A stretch of 64,000 nt of DNA from Candida dubliniensis CD36. Its lineage: Eukaryota > Ascomycota > Pichiomycetes > Serinales > Debaryomycetaceae. The stretch lies in the NCBI RefSeq assembly GCF_000026945.1, contig NC_012865.1, positions 310,001-374,000 of the forward strand, given 5' to 3'. The notes under the pieces are model-generated. The model searched no databases. It was given only the letters and a program-made list of their open reading frames with translations, and had not been told where the DNA came from. Shown in pieces: positions 20,301 to 31,775 of this stretch; within the stretch, counting starts at the first letter, position 1; each line of letters begins with the position of its first letter. Position numbers and translations under genes: made by a program.

Positions 20301-21300
20301 CATCACTTAAAAGTTTACCATAATCTGACACCTTATTGGTATCATTGGATAATTGTTCTTCTTCTTCTTCCAAAGTTCCTTCTATCTCATCAACATCTTC
20401 TTGGGATAATTTCTTAACTTTGTTATATTTAGCCCATTTAGGTCTTTGTCTAGAACAAATCCCACTAGTAGCAACATGCAATGACATCCCATCAAGATAA
20501 AATGCTTTTGTTTGTTTGATATTATATTCTTCCAAAATTCTTGCTCGATCATAACTAACATTATATCCAATAATAACTTTTGGTTTTTTGGCACAATTCA
20601 TCGGTATTAAATGATTCCAATCGATTTTATCGGTAGTAATGTTGATTTGTTTCCCCCAATCAAGTAATGCTGGTGAAACCCAACCATACCATGCTTCATT
20701 AGAAGCACAAGTGGCCATTACAGGATAATTGGAAATCTTATACATAACTTCAACGTCAAATACTAATGTATCTTCTAAAGGATATGGAACTTGTTGAGGA
20801 GGATTGCCATCATTAGTATATCTTGTCCAACCAGATTGAAATTTCCATTGTGATTTCAGAGGTTTTGAAGGTAATTCTTTCTTTAAAAAATTTGTTGCCA
20901 TAGTTAAATAAGGATCAGAAGATTTTTGTCCTAATTTATTAAAATGTTCATCCATTGATTTACCAACTAAAGGTGGGAAATTATTTATGGTTATTGGTTC
21001 AGTTATTTGTGTTTTTTTACCCAATAATTCATTTTCTTGTAAATGTTTTTTAGATATTTCTAACAATTGTGGATATTGGGGTGATAGATAATCTTGAGTT
21101 GATGTGGTGGGGAAAACTTTTTTATGAAGATCATTAGATAAGTACTGTATACCCAATTGATTTACTCTTGGTTTCTCAATAAATTTCTGCAGTGATAGCA
21201 GCAGCAGCAGCAGCAGCTGTTGTTGTCTTCTTCGAAGCGATGTGACAAAACTACGGTGGATATTACTCATCCTTCGTAGTAGAAATCGCTTAGATGACAT
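17311..21300 (-). CDS. MIP1: Mitochondrial DNA polymerase gamma, catalytic subunit
   Basis: A family-A replicative polymerase for mitochondrial DNA, 1329 aa (S. cerevisiae Mip1 is about 1254). The N-terminus is Arg-rich with no acids for the first ~40 residues, as expected of a matrix-targeting presequence. The 3'-5' exonuclease motifs are visible: VFDVEVMY near residue 180 (Exo I), IIGYNVSYDRARI near 250 (Exo II) and YCAKDVDATFE near 395 (Exo III). Polymerase motifs: GADVDSEELWIASL near 748 (A), RNDAKVFNYGRIYGAG near 806 (B) and VHDELRYLV near 945 (C, catalytic HDE). All catalytic residues are present. About 380 residues follow motif C, of which the last ~200 are low-complexity Ser/Thr/Asn/Arg-rich; yeast Mip1 also has a fungal C-terminal extension. 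The presequence holds six consecutive CTG codons (Ser in this clade). It is divergent from the acidic membrane-protein gene. Confidence 0.97.
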   Translation of the reverse strand: MSSKRFLLRRMSNIHRSFVTSLRRRQQQLLLLLLLSLQKFIEKPRVNQLGIQYLSNDLHKKVFPTTSTQDYLSPQYPQLLEISKKHLQENELLGKKTQITEPITINNFPPLVGKSMDEHFNKLGQKSSDPYLTMATNFLKKELPSKPLKSQWKFQSGWTRYTNDGNPPQQVPYPLEDTLVFDVEVMYKISNYPVMATCASNEAWYGWVSPALLDWGKQINITTDKIDWNHLIPMNCAKKPKVIIGYNVSYDRARILEEYNIKQTKAFYLDGMSLHVATSGICSRQRPKWAKYNKVKKLSQEDVDEIEGTLEEEEEQLSNDTNKVSDYGKLLSDGFQVAVELEVADDPWLLMGAPNSLANVARFHCNIHLDKTDRDYFATEDPNLIIDNFSKLMDYCAKDVDATFEVTKKLFPVFIQRVPHPVSFAALRHLGTLILPTTTKWPKYIDSAESLYESNRQEVTSTLQQLANDLVAHIKHKNRKKPNYETDPWLSQLNWQLKEARLKKDGTPYKKSAYMTGYPEWYRELFKTSKGEEMNLTLKTRITPLLLRLKWEGHPLFWVDSQGWCFKVPFDDDNEISRLTEKKYVQPKLTEEEINQTRDVLLTKGKSYILFKVPHPNGPSLRCTHILSKLYVRNFEDGTLTSEYDYATKILNLNNEASYWLGNRNRIKDQFVVYNQLGKNKFFDTIKESKEHSSMGIIIPNLATMGTITRRATENTWLTASNAKKNRIGSELKSLIEAPKGYCFVGADVDSEELWIASLVGDSMLQIHGGTALGWMTLEGEKSQKTDLHSKTASILGISRNDAKVFNYGRIYGAGVKFATRLLKQFNGNITDEEADKVARQLYDSTKGRTAMTKYLPLKIYYGGTESIMFNTLEAIAQQEEPKTPVLGASITDALNVKNLNTNQYMTSRVNWTIQSSGVDYLHLLIISMEYLIEKYGIEARLAITVHDELRYLVKETDKYKAALLLQISNIWTRAMFCEQLGIKEVPQSCAFFSEVDIDHVLRKEVSMDCITPSNPTPIPFGESLNIGQLLLKCQHGDILVDKNIKPLTLRTMKYKPRNPIINELDGDLSIIEKIAKIELQTSIDKDEWKKNLYNFIKISRNNKQNGKIIKSIDKSQRVMKKKSIIEFDLQQDNKKKKEIKYRKDIPKMKISPTTTTTSSSTVTSTISTNSRSINPKNETAIKADKSNTSANILNWESNGKSYNSNNGKIIYRKTSSKINSFNKSSNGSTTTTVPQTTINNNRQQIFLQQQRHFKTSTRLQSIMNEDYSLRLPSSPSPPSPRRRRWRNPNLISEQKLMVSTDLSIMNMMMKKIELNSRRRRRQEQEQEQ

Positions 21301-22121
21301 TATATTTGTTGATGGTTGTTACAAGAATAGCTGTTAATGTTATATCCTCATAAATATTGTAATTGAATATTATTGTAAAAAGGTAATATGTGGAAGTAAA
21401 TATTACAATTAAAAACCTAGTGTGTTGTAAAAAAAAAAAAAATAAAAGCTTTTTTGATCTTCTCTTCTCTTCTCTTTTTTATTTTTTCTTCTGCAAGATG
21501 GAGAGTTTAGTGGTTTGCAAATTTTGATTTTGCCAGTGGAGAATAGATGAAGACTTTATTCTTGCAGATTGATTGATAGATACTAAATAACAAATTAAAG
21601 AGAAGAAGGGGAAAGTAATACTACAAGTTGAAATCCCCTTTTTTTTATTGAAATTGTTGCTGCTCCCCCTTTTTGTTGTTTCAAGTTATTTTTGTTTAAA
21701 ACATAAGGTAGAGGAGTAGTAGAAGTAGTAGTAGTAGTAGTAGTAGTTTATGGAATATTTGTAAACAATAACTTTTGGAATCACTAATGTAAGTAGTAAT
21801 AATCATAAACTTTGTTATCTGGAGAAAAGAAAGTAAAGGGAATCGAATTTGAATCTTACTACATAATCTATCTTACATAACATTGACATAATTAACACCC
21901 CATACACCACACAAATCTAAGATGTCGTGAAACAAAACAATGTCGTAATGTCGTATTCTTCTTCTAAGGCAAGTCACGTTATTTTTTGGTTGCTTTGGAT
22001 ACGCAAAAAAAATGTTTCTTTTTGATTTTTTGTGTCATTTAATTGTTTTTTTTCTTCTTTCCCATCGTCTATTTTAAGTCGAAATGTAAACAAACCACTT
22101 TACAGGAAGAACCCACCCATC

Positions 22122-22152
<31 letters not shown>

Positions 22153-23271
22153 CAAATCTAATTTAGGAAAGCTATTAATACTTTTTTTTTATAAGTTTCC
22201 TAATTAATTCGAAATCAAAACATATTACGAATAAACGCGTAACAACAAGATTGAATTTTACCCAACAAACAAATTAACCAATGAATTGAAATGAAATGAA
22301 TTGATATGATTTAATTGCTTTTAATTTGGTTAGTTAATTAGTGGTAAAACTAGTATTGTGGAATAATGAATTCATCATTATTGTATTCTAGGATAATAAG
22401 AAGAGTTGTTTTTTAACATTAGGGTTGATTGTTCTAGTTTTTTGTTTTCCCATAATAGCCATCAGCAATAACCAATTGTAGAACAGTAAAAAGAGAAACG
22501 ATTTGGTCTTGTATTATCAGTCAATACCGAAGATTGTATTTATAACTTATGTAACTGATGTTGATAATTACCTTTCCAACGTGGTGGGGGGGAGGTCTAC
22601 ATGACAATTAGTAAAAGCGAGGTATCTAAGAAGATAAAATATGTCAAAAAAAAAAAAAAAGTAATCGGCAATACAATATTATACATCAAGAGTGGAAAAC
22701 TTGGTAATGTTATAGTATAATATTGAATTGTAGAGTTCTTTGTGTTGAAATAAATGTGTGAATGACCTTTTAATATCCAAATTCTTAGAAAGAAAAAGAA
22801 TTTTAAACATTTAATTGGAAGTTTGCTATTTAATTGGTGGGTTAGGTGGGATTATTCGTTGTTCGTTGTTCCGTTGTACGTTTTTTTTTTTGGAGTATTT
22901 TACACGTCTTTTCCATTATATAATAGAAGTCTTATTTCTCTCCCTCACACACGCCCACTTACACTTACACTTACACACTCACAACATTTTCTTCTTCTTC
23001 TACTTCAAACAAGAAAGAAAGAAAGGAAAAAAAAAAGAATTTAGAAAATCAAAACAAAACCAAAACCAAAACAAATAAGCAACTATCAACAAACTACTAC
23101 TACTACTACTACTTTTCCCTTTTATTTTTTTTTTTTTTATTGTTTTTTTGCTACCACTCCATTCTATTCCATTCCATTGCTCCTTATAAATTTTTTTTAA
23201 TTATTCTCCTTTTAGAATTAGAATTATAAAAAGTGGAAAAAAGAAAACTAAATAATTAATCAATTTTACCC
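21301..23271. other. Divergent promoter region, MIP1 / acidic membrane protein
   Basis: Nearly 2 kb without a credible gene. It holds (TAG)n near 21,715-21,747, GAA repeats near 22,120-22,150, one ACGCGT (MluI cell-cycle box type) at 22,235-22,240 and A/T tracts. The ACGCGT could reflect S-phase control of either gene, but a single six-base match is weak evidence. Confidence 0.45.
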
Positions 23272-24384
23272 ATGAGTCAACAGCAACAACAACAACAACA
23301 ATCACAACCAGAAAAATCGCCATTCCGTAGTTATACCAAGGAAGAATTATACAATTTATTAACTAAACTTGAACTTCCTGTTAAAGCTAAAACTACTAAG
23401 AAGGCAATGGTGGAAATTATTGATGATTTTGTTGAGAAAAATCCTGAACAATTAAACATTATTGAAAAACTTTTACAAGCTGATGATGATGAAGAGGAAG
23501 AAGAAGAAGAAGATGATGATGATGATGCTATTGTAGAAGTTGTTAATATTGATGGTGAAGAGGAAGTTGAAGAAGAAGGTGATGATGATGATGAAGAGGA
23601 GGAGGAGGAAGAGGAGGAAGAAGAAGGTGATGATGATGAAGAAGAGGAGGAAGATGCTGATGAAGATGACGACGACAAAGACTATGAAGCTCCACCACCA
23701 TTGAATTTAAAAGAATGGGTTGTTGATCCAATAATTGCTCAATCAGAAACTGTTATTGAAAAATTTTATGAATTTACTGATAATGTTGGTATTACTTATT
23801 TAAATCAAAGTGAAAAATTAAGAGATCAATTAAGTTCTATTGTTACATTAAATTATTTACAAATTATTATTGAATTTTTAATTTTCATTTATACATTTAT
23901 TCAATTGGTTCCATTAAATGAAAATAATTTAATTCATCAAATTTTCCATGATAATATTCCTTATTTATCTACAATTACTTGGCCATCATTAGAAATTTCA
24001 TCAATTTTCCAATATAAATCAATTATTACATTTATAATTTGGTCAATTACTTCAATTATTATTCCATCAATTATTTCTTATTTTATAAATTTTACTTCAA
24101 GAGTTATTGAAATTGAAGATGATGAATATTTATTTAGAATTTATTCATTTGATCCATTTATTTTTGCTTTATCAAAAATTTTAACATTTTATTTTATTAA
24201 TAATCAATTTCCTTTAATTGAATTTGCTACTTATGAATGTTTTATTTCTGGTATTTTTAATAAAATTTTATTAAATATTGGATTATATCAATCATTTGCA
24301 ACTAATAATTTGGGGACTTTACCTTATGTTCTTGGTGGAGTTAATGTTTTAATTGCTCTTTATGCTCAATTTGAAGAATATTAA
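23272..24384 (+). CDS. Acidic multi-pass membrane protein with possible N-terminal SAP/HeH-like motif, 370 aa
   Basis: I do not recognise an ortholog. Order of parts: polyQ (residues 3-10); a short helix-extended-helix stretch, YTKEELYNLLTKLELPVKAK followed by TTKKAMVEIIDDF (about 21-54), resembling SAP/HeH motifs that bind DNA at the nuclear periphery; an almost uninterrupted Asp/Glu tract (about 70-138); a linker with PPPLNLKEWV; then four or five hydrophobic segments (about 192-218, 255-285, 300-325, 330-350 and 350-367) ending QFEEY. The layout of SAP-like motif, acidic linker and membrane spans recalls inner-nuclear-membrane proteins such as Heh1/Src1, but there is no MAN1 C-terminal domain. 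A role at the nuclear envelope or ER is therefore only a suggestion. Antisense poly-Ser frames over the acidic tract are artefacts. Coding is very likely; function unknown. Confidence 0.78.
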   Translation: MSQQQQQQQQSQPEKSPFRSYTKEELYNLLTKLELPVKAKTTKKAMVEIIDDFVEKNPEQLNIIEKLLQADDDEEEEEEEDDDDDAIVEVVNIDGEEEVEEEGDDDDEEEEEEEEEEEGDDDEEEEEDADEDDDDKDYEAPPPLNLKEWVVDPIIAQSETVIEKFYEFTDNVGITYLNQSEKLRDQLSSIVTLNYLQIIIEFLIFIYTFIQLVPLNENNLIHQIFHDNIPYLSTITWPSLEISSIFQYKSIITFIIWSITSIIIPSIISYFINFTSRVIEIEDDEYLFRIYSFDPFIFALSKILTFYFINNQFPLIEFATYECFISGIFNKILLNIGLYQSFATNNLGTLPYVLGGVNVLIALYAQFEEY

Positions 24385-24763
24385 AGAATTTTCTTCTTTG
24401 TTTTTGAACAAGACAAGACAAGACAAGACAAGACAAGACAAAAAGGGGATGGTTTTGATGAATCAATTATAACACTCTTAACCTTCCAATAAAGATATTT
24501 TGTTAATATTGCCTGTTGTTATTGTTATTGTTGTTGTTGTTCTGCTTAACCCAACTTTTTTTTATTTTTTGGGTTTTTTATTTTTTGTTTTTTTTGTTTT
24601 TTTTTCTTATACCAAAGTATTACTATTATTATTAAATGATGTTTTTACCCCCTTACTTACAAACCAACCCCCTTACTTCCACCCCCTTAACTCCCTCCCC
24701 CTTCACCCCCCCCCCTTGGTTTTTTTTTTTTATATATTTTCAATTAACATTTTTTATTTTTAC

Positions 24764-24795
<32 letters not shown>

Positions 24796-25353
24796 TAATG
24801 TTGTTATTATCGATTGATTGATTATATTCATTTCCAATAATTTGTGTTAATTTTTATTGTCAAAACATTAACTGGGTGGGGGAGTGGCTACCAAATCAAC
24901 ATCAACATCAACTATACTCCCCTACCTCCCATTTCCTTCCCCCCCTATCTTCCTCCTTCTATATATATATATATATAGTTGTTGTTGTTGTTCTTTTTTT
25001 TTTTACTATTATTATTTTGTTACAATGTTTTTGTTTTAGTTTTAGTTTTTTTTCTTTATAATTGTTATTTTAGTTTTATAGTTTTATAGTTTTATAGTTA
25101 TTATTATTATTATTGTTGTTATCTCTTTTATCAAATGTATATTATTACTTTTTTTAAAAAAAAAACAATATATCATTCCTCTAATTGCTCTATCCTAACT
25201 TATATATATATATAAATATTATTATTATTATTATGTATTAAAATTATACAATACAATGCTACTACTGTACTATTACTATGCTACTATTATGCTATTACTA
25301 TGCTATTATAAACTAAACCTTATTCTGTTTTTCTGATTTATTTTGTTATTTTT
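24385..25353. other. Convergent 3' flanks of the acidic membrane protein and the 996-aa protein
   Basis: No gene seen. The region is built of simple repeats: ACAAG units, (TTA)n near 24,760-24,795, (TA)n near 24,961-24,977, repeated TAGTTTTA units near 25,030-25,095, and CTACTATG-type units near 25,257-25,310. Confidence 0.6.
24408..24441. repeat. (ACAAG)n pentanucleotide repeat
   Basis: Six to seven perfect copies of ACAAG lie 23 bases after the stop codon of the acidic membrane protein gene, so the repeat probably lies in its 3' untranslated region. Confidence 0.85.
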
Positions 25354-27871
25354 TTATTTTGTTATTGGCCATTTTGTTTTAATCCCCATTAATTGTAAAT
25401 CATGATTTAATTCATCTGATTTAGCCATTTGAGGACCAGAAAATTGTTTCATTATTTTTGCTAATAATGTAGCTTCACTATATTTATGATCAAAATTTTC
25501 TTTAAAATTACTACCACCACTACTACTACCACCATTAATAATTCCTTGATTTGTTTTATCATTAATATTACCAGTGCCAGTACCAGTTGTGGTTGCATTG
25601 TTGGAGGTGGTAGCTGCCGCTCGTCTACCACCACGACGTTTACTACCTTTAAAAGTATTAGGTGTTGTTGTTGTTGTTGTTGTTGTTGAATTGGATCCAC
25701 TATCACTTAAATTTGTATCTGAACCAGAAGTTATCATTTTTTCATAAATAGAATTCAGAATCATTCTTTTATTATGAGAATTGATATTATTATTATGATT
25801 AGTAGTAGTAGTAGTATATTTGGTGGTTACATAATTTTTCAAAGATTTATGATTTAATTCTCCAGTTATAAGATTAAATTCTTGTGATGTAATTAATGGC
25901 ATAAAATCATGTATCAATATTGGTTGTTGTTCTGATTGTTGTTGTTGTTGTGGTGGTGATGATGATGGTGATAATGATAAATCAGGTAATTGTAATGAAT
26001 CAATAGAATTATTATTATTTGATTGTTGAATATCATTAACAATTAAATTTTTCAAAATATCTTTAATTTCATTAGAATAATCATGATTTGATATTCCAAT
26101 AAATAATTTACTTGATTCTTTTTCATTAATATCAAATATATTACCATTACCATTATTATTACCATTATTATCATTATTAATATATTCAAGAAATAAATTT
26201 TTTTGAATTTCGAAAAAAATTTTCAATTTTTCTAATTTATTAATTAAAATATAATTTAAATGATTATAAATTTTATGAGAATTTTGATAAAAATTTAATG
26301 AATTTTTTAATAATTCATAATTTTCTAATAATTTTAAATGTAATAATTCTAAATCTCTTTTTAATGATAAATCTTGAGCTATATTTAATAATTCATCATC
26401 TTTAATTTTTAAAAATTGTTTATTCTCATTATTATTCTCATTATTATTATTATCCATTAAAGAAAAAGATATTTTTGATGATTGTAAATTATTTAATTTA
26501 TTTAATAAATGATATTTTTTAACTTTAAATAAATCATCTCGATGACGAATTTCAAAATCTTCAATTATTTCAATTGATTTAGATAATTCAATTCGACGTT
26601 TTTCATGATTTAATCCTGATATATAAGAAATTTCTTTTGTTTGTCGATTATTAGGGAAAAATTGATTTCTATCAAGTCGATAAAGATTACTAATGGCTTC
26701 TTGAGGATATGAATATACATCATCAATAGCTGGTGGTGGTGATAGTGGTGGTAGTGGTGGTGATGGTAGTTCAGTTGTACGGTTGTTGGTGATGGTTTGT
26801 TCCATTGTCGGTTTGTTTTTCACATTACTCAATTTACTAGATATTTTTTCAAAATTTGGATTAATCATATTGATTTCAACTTTATTGTTATCAATAATTG
26901 ATTTTGATTTATTGTTATCAGTAGTAGCATAAAAATCATAATATTCTTTAGTATCAATTTTCAGGAAATAAGTTTCATCATCTTCAATTTCTCCATCTTG
27001 ATTATTCTTCTGTTTTTGTTCTTCTCCTTCCCCTTCTCCTTCTCCTTCTTCTAATTCCTCTACTGTTTCACTATCATTTCTCGTATCCTCGTCTACCTCT
27101 TCTTCTTCTTCTTCTTCTTCCTCTCCTCCCTCCTTTTCCTTTTCCTTTTCCTTTTCCTTTTCCTGTTCTTCTACTACTTGATTATCTTGTTCTTGTCTAT
27201 TTTTTCCATCATCAATCTCATTATCATTTTTTGTCCCTTCTTGATCAAATCCTTTCAATCCAATTTTTTGTTTCTTATGTTTATGTCCATTTAATTTACC
27301 AAGTTCATAATCTAATATATTAAATCCTTCTTTATTTGCCAGTGATTTCATATCAAATAATGATCCTGCTGCACTAGCAACAACCATATCAACTCTTGGT
27401 AATTGAGAATTTGCATTTAAAAAAACTCCAAATACTTCTGAAGGAGTTAATGTGGATTTATCTGATGATAATGGATATGGCATATAATTTGGTGGAGGGA
27501 ATGGTAAAGGTGGTGCTTCAACATATATTTGATTATCATTAGTGATATTGTTGTTATTGTTGTTGTTGTTGTTGTTATCAGATAAAGGAGATTTAATTGT
27601 CGTTGAAAAAGAATCAGGGGTTTTTGATTTTTTCTTCCCATGAGGTCTTCCTTTAGATGGTTTAATCGGTGTTTGTTGTTGTTGTTGTTGTTGTTGATAG
27701 TATAAATTATCAAATTTTTCTTTATATGAAGCTAAAGAATAAGGTAATTGATTAGGATTTACAATTGGTGGTGGTGGATATATAAATGGAACCATCATTC
27801 CTCCTCGTTCTAAAGTAAAATCTTCAGAAACAATGTTTGCTGAACGTGGATGTTGTGACGATGACGATGAC

Positions 27872-27904
<33 letters not shown>

Positions 27905-28344
27905 TTTTCGGGTGGTATTGGTGGGGGGAATTTACCAAGAATTCCATTAATTTGATTTGATAATTTATTATTTGTCAAATCAGTTGTTAAATCACTGAAA
28001 AAATCCGATACAATAGCTGGTGGATGTACTATAGGAATAATATTTTCAGGTACAGAATTTAAAATTGGATTATTGATTGGACCATTAGGAGGAAGTAAAT
28101 GTGGTGGTTGAATAAATCTTGTTGTTGAACTTGAACTTGAACTTGAATTTGAACTTGTGTTGATATTCTTTTGTGTTGGCGTCAACAGCGGTAAATTTAA
28201 TGATACTTGACTTTGTTCAATTATTCTTGGAGTTGAATCAGATGATAACTTTCGTTGTTTAGGAGAAGTGAATATCGCTGCTAATTCTTCCCTTGTTGGT
28301 AATTTAGTAGGTCTTTTAAAAACAGGTACTTTTGAATGATCCAT
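25354..28344 (-). CDS. Large low-complexity nuclear-type protein with central coiled-coil, 996 aa; not recognised
   Basis: Complete frame from MDHSKVPVFKRPTKLPTREE to KTKWPITK. N-terminal ~330 residues: Pro/Ser/Asn-rich with polyS, polyQ, polyN and a basic GRPHGKKKSK patch. Residues ~330-380 are a more ordinary, probably conserved block containing DMVVASAAGSLFDMKSLANK. Residues ~390-450 are strongly acidic with KE repeats. Residues ~570-730 are predominantly helical, with EDFEIRHRDDLFKVKKYHLL followed by long Leu/Lys/Glu helices. The tail has a basic KGSKRRGGRRAAA patch and ends with a compact block, EATLLAKIMKQFSGPQMAKSD, that looks constrained. The helical part faintly resembles the Sds3/Dep1-like coiled-coil of Rpd3L deacetylase subunits; this is a weak guess. 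A chromatin or transcription role is plausible. It is divergently transcribed from a PWWP chromatin protein. Confidence 0.75.
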
Positions 28345-31300
28345 TTTTTGGGGGATTATTATTATTATTATTATTGTTATTATTAGGGGCAGATATAAAA
28401 ATGATTATTAACTATAATATGGAAGGGCAAGTGCAAATAATCCCAAAATTTGTCAATACTGTAGTTTGTTAATGATTTATTGTGGAATGGGTTTCTTATT
28501 TAAAGGAAAAGAAATATAATCCCAATAAAGATATTATTGAATTCTTGTACCTTAATGAATGTATTAAGTTTATATTGTGAATGCAAGTTGAATGATTTTT
28601 TTTTTGCAATGATTTTTTTTTTTTTTTCCTTTCTTTCTTTTTCTTGTAAGTTGGCAGTAGTTGGAAGGAAGTGTTGGTGGTGGTTGTGGTGGTGGTTGTG
28701 GTCCTTTAATTTTTCTTCCCTTCTCTTTCCCTCTCAAAATTTTTTCTTTTCTGTCACCCTTTGTCTATTATTAATATGTACCGAACTAACAATTATTTTC
28801 TTCTTATATTAAAATTTTAGATTCCATCAGAAGAGAAGTTTGTTTGACAAGAAAGGCATAGTTTAATAGAGCATTTCATAATCACAACAGAAACACAGTT
28901 GTAAAGTTTGAAAAAAATTTGTTTTCTAATTCACTATGTTTAATAAAAGGGGGTACACAATATTGCTTACATGGTTGATGTTGTTGTTACAAGGGTGATA
29001 AGGATAAACCTGTCAATAACTATCAATTACATAGTTGTTATAAATCCTAAATACTTGTTCTAGTGAAAGGAGATAATCAGCAAAAGATTGTAGTAGATGT
29101 GTGTATAATATGAGAAAAAAAAAAAAAAAAAAGAGGAGGGGTAGATTTCTTAGTTAGTATGGTAGTAGTAGTAGTAGTAGTAGTAGTTGTTGGTACGAGA
29201 GGTGACAAAAAGCCAAAGCCAAAGTAAAGCCAAGAAACAAAAATGCTGCGAATAAGTCGTGTGCATTTTCGTTATTTCTCCTGAACGATATAATCTTACT
29301 GCAAAAAAAAAAAGACAAAGCACATACTTAAACTTCAAATATTGCAATAAAAACACTTGATATTATGTATTTGTACAAGTAGAAGTTCCTACTTGTTGGA
29401 TGGTTGAGGAGTTCAAATTTGGTTTTAATAGTTATTTTTTTTTTTTATTTTTTTTGTCTTCTGAATTGCTTGATTTCGTGTCTAACAGTTTCAGTGTAAG
29501 AATTGATTTGACCACCAACTCCAAACCTATATTTCATACTATTATAGTATCAATCATCTTCAATGTTATTATAGCCAAAGCATGATTTCTGATTAAAGCT
29601 ATTAATAGGAAATTGCTGACTTTTTGGAAAATATGATTAACTAGATCTCTATTATTATTGGATTAATTTTTCAATCTTTTTTGGCAACATTATTAGATCA
29701 AAGAATTGATTCTTAAACCAATAAAAATAATTAATCAATTTTCCAATCATTCCTAAAGGTCGGATCACATTGTATTTATTAAACCATCTTATTTGGATCA
29801 ATTCTTATCTTTTAGAAACTAGAAACTGTTCCAAAAAACGTTGAATCATTTGCATTGGTTAGTCGAGATGTCGCTCAAATTCCCGTACTAAATCCTGCAT
29901 AGTATTAATACTCGACGAAAGAGAGAACAAAAAAAAAAAATTGAAATGGTATGATAAGCTTGTATGTTACACAAAAAGTAAATTCATTTCCGGGTATTAC
30001 ACGCACCCACACACACACACACATACATACATACACACACAACAACTAGAAAAACGGAATACGAATTCGTCGTCAGTAATGACGAAGAAGAACTAATAAA
30101 AAGGAGGGAAACACTGTTAGTTGAAAACATAAAGAAAAATTAAAACAGTCCAAGAGTCAATGTACAAATATCTGTCACAACTGGGGTAGTAGTAGTAGTA
30201 GTAGTAGTGGGGTTGAAATTTGGTAGAATTTGACGTATTAATGACAAGAGATTGTTTCAAGTTGTTTACTAAAAATAAAAAAGATCGAGGCAAATTAAGG
30301 CGAGAGAGAAAAGAAAGGAAAGGAAAGGAAAGGAAAGAAAATCAACCGAAATTGAACAAGGGTTGTTGTAATAAATAAATTGCAACATTTAATAGAGCAT
30401 GGTAATATTTGTCAGGTAATATATTAAGGTTGATCATTATTTTCAGCCCGTTCACGGATCAATACATGCAAGTAAAAAATAACAATGGAAATAAGAAATC
30501 CATGACTAAGAAATTTGAGGTGCAAAGAATAGTTTTCATTGTATTTTCCTTTCAACTTGTCATTTGTTATTCTTATTGGTAGAGTAATTCTTTTTGCACT
30601 TACAACAACAACAACAACAACAACATTTGGTAAAGGAAATGGGTCTATGGTTTTAATGTGATTAAGATTAGTTGATAGTAAGTAAAAACTAAGAAAATAG
30701 CAAACTAAGAGTTAAGAAAAAGAAATAACGATTAGGAATATATTTCATAGATATGTTTTTTGAGAATCGTAGTAATCTAAATTTCAATTCTTAATTGCTA
30801 CTGTATGAAAAAAAAAGCAAACATAAAAAAAAAAAAAAGGCCAACAAACAAAACCGAAAAAAGTTCAAGACGGGAAATAAAAAGAATAGATAATACAGTT
30901 GCAAAATATATTAAAGAGTTTGACAAAATGGAAAGAGGTTTATGTGAATAGGAGGAAAGTAGTTAACAGTTGATTGTATTTGTATGTATGTATGGATATG
31001 GATATATATGTGAATATTGAATGTGGTGTGGGTGTGGGTGTGCGTGTGGGTGACACCAGAAGAAGAAGAAAGAAAGAAAGAAAAAAAGAAATAAAATAAA
31101 ATGAATCTCTCTTTAAAATCAAACAAAGACAATTTATTCTCAATTTCAATTAACAAAAAAAACAACAACAACAACAACAATTATTCTCTCTCTCTCTCTT
31201 TTTTTTTTTTTTTTTTTTTTTCTTCTTCTTCTTCTTCCTCCTCCTTCTTTCTTTTTAAAAAAGAATTAACTATATACAATTTTAAAACATTCAAAGTTTT

Positions 31301-31775
31301 ATTCATCAACAACACTCAATAAGTTCATTGACTCCAATCACTCATACATTCATTGACTCATTACTTTTTCTGCTCATCAACACCTCCTCCCCCTCCCCCC
31401 CCTCCATTCACGACTTTTGACTTTGTCTCCTATTTTTTTTTTTTTTATCTCACCAACCTCCACACCTTCTTCCAATCTTATTAATCCAATTATATTTTTT
31501 TTTTTTTGTGGGTTTATTTGAGTTTTTTCACTTCTATTAGTGTTTATTTTTAAGTCTTGTTCATTGTATTTCCAATTGTGGTTGTCTTTTTTTTTGTTTT
31601 TTTTGTTTTGGAGTTTCATCAAAATTATTCAACAACAACAACATCAACAACAAGAACTTTGCAAAGAAAGTGAGACAGAACTATTGAATCGTCATAAATT
31701 TCCCATATCATATATACGTGTACTTTTAATTGTTAGTCATTTTATTTTTAATTTTTTGATTTTTTCTTTGACTCA
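28345..31775. other. Divergent intergenic region, 996-aa protein / PWWP protein
   Basis: About 3.4 kb. No credible gene. It has several (TAG)n runs (29,160-29,188; 30,187-30,208), CA-rich repeats near 30,000-30,045, an AGTATTAATACT palindrome at 29,901-29,912, and T-rich tracts before the PWWP start. A stretch at about 29,600-29,920 has fewer homopolymers than its surroundings, but I see no frame or RNA family in it. Confidence 0.5.

Noticed and set aside
23331..23731. Poly-Ser and Leu/His-rich frames on the minus strand
   Set aside because: Antisense shadows of the Asp/Glu tract in the acidic membrane protein.
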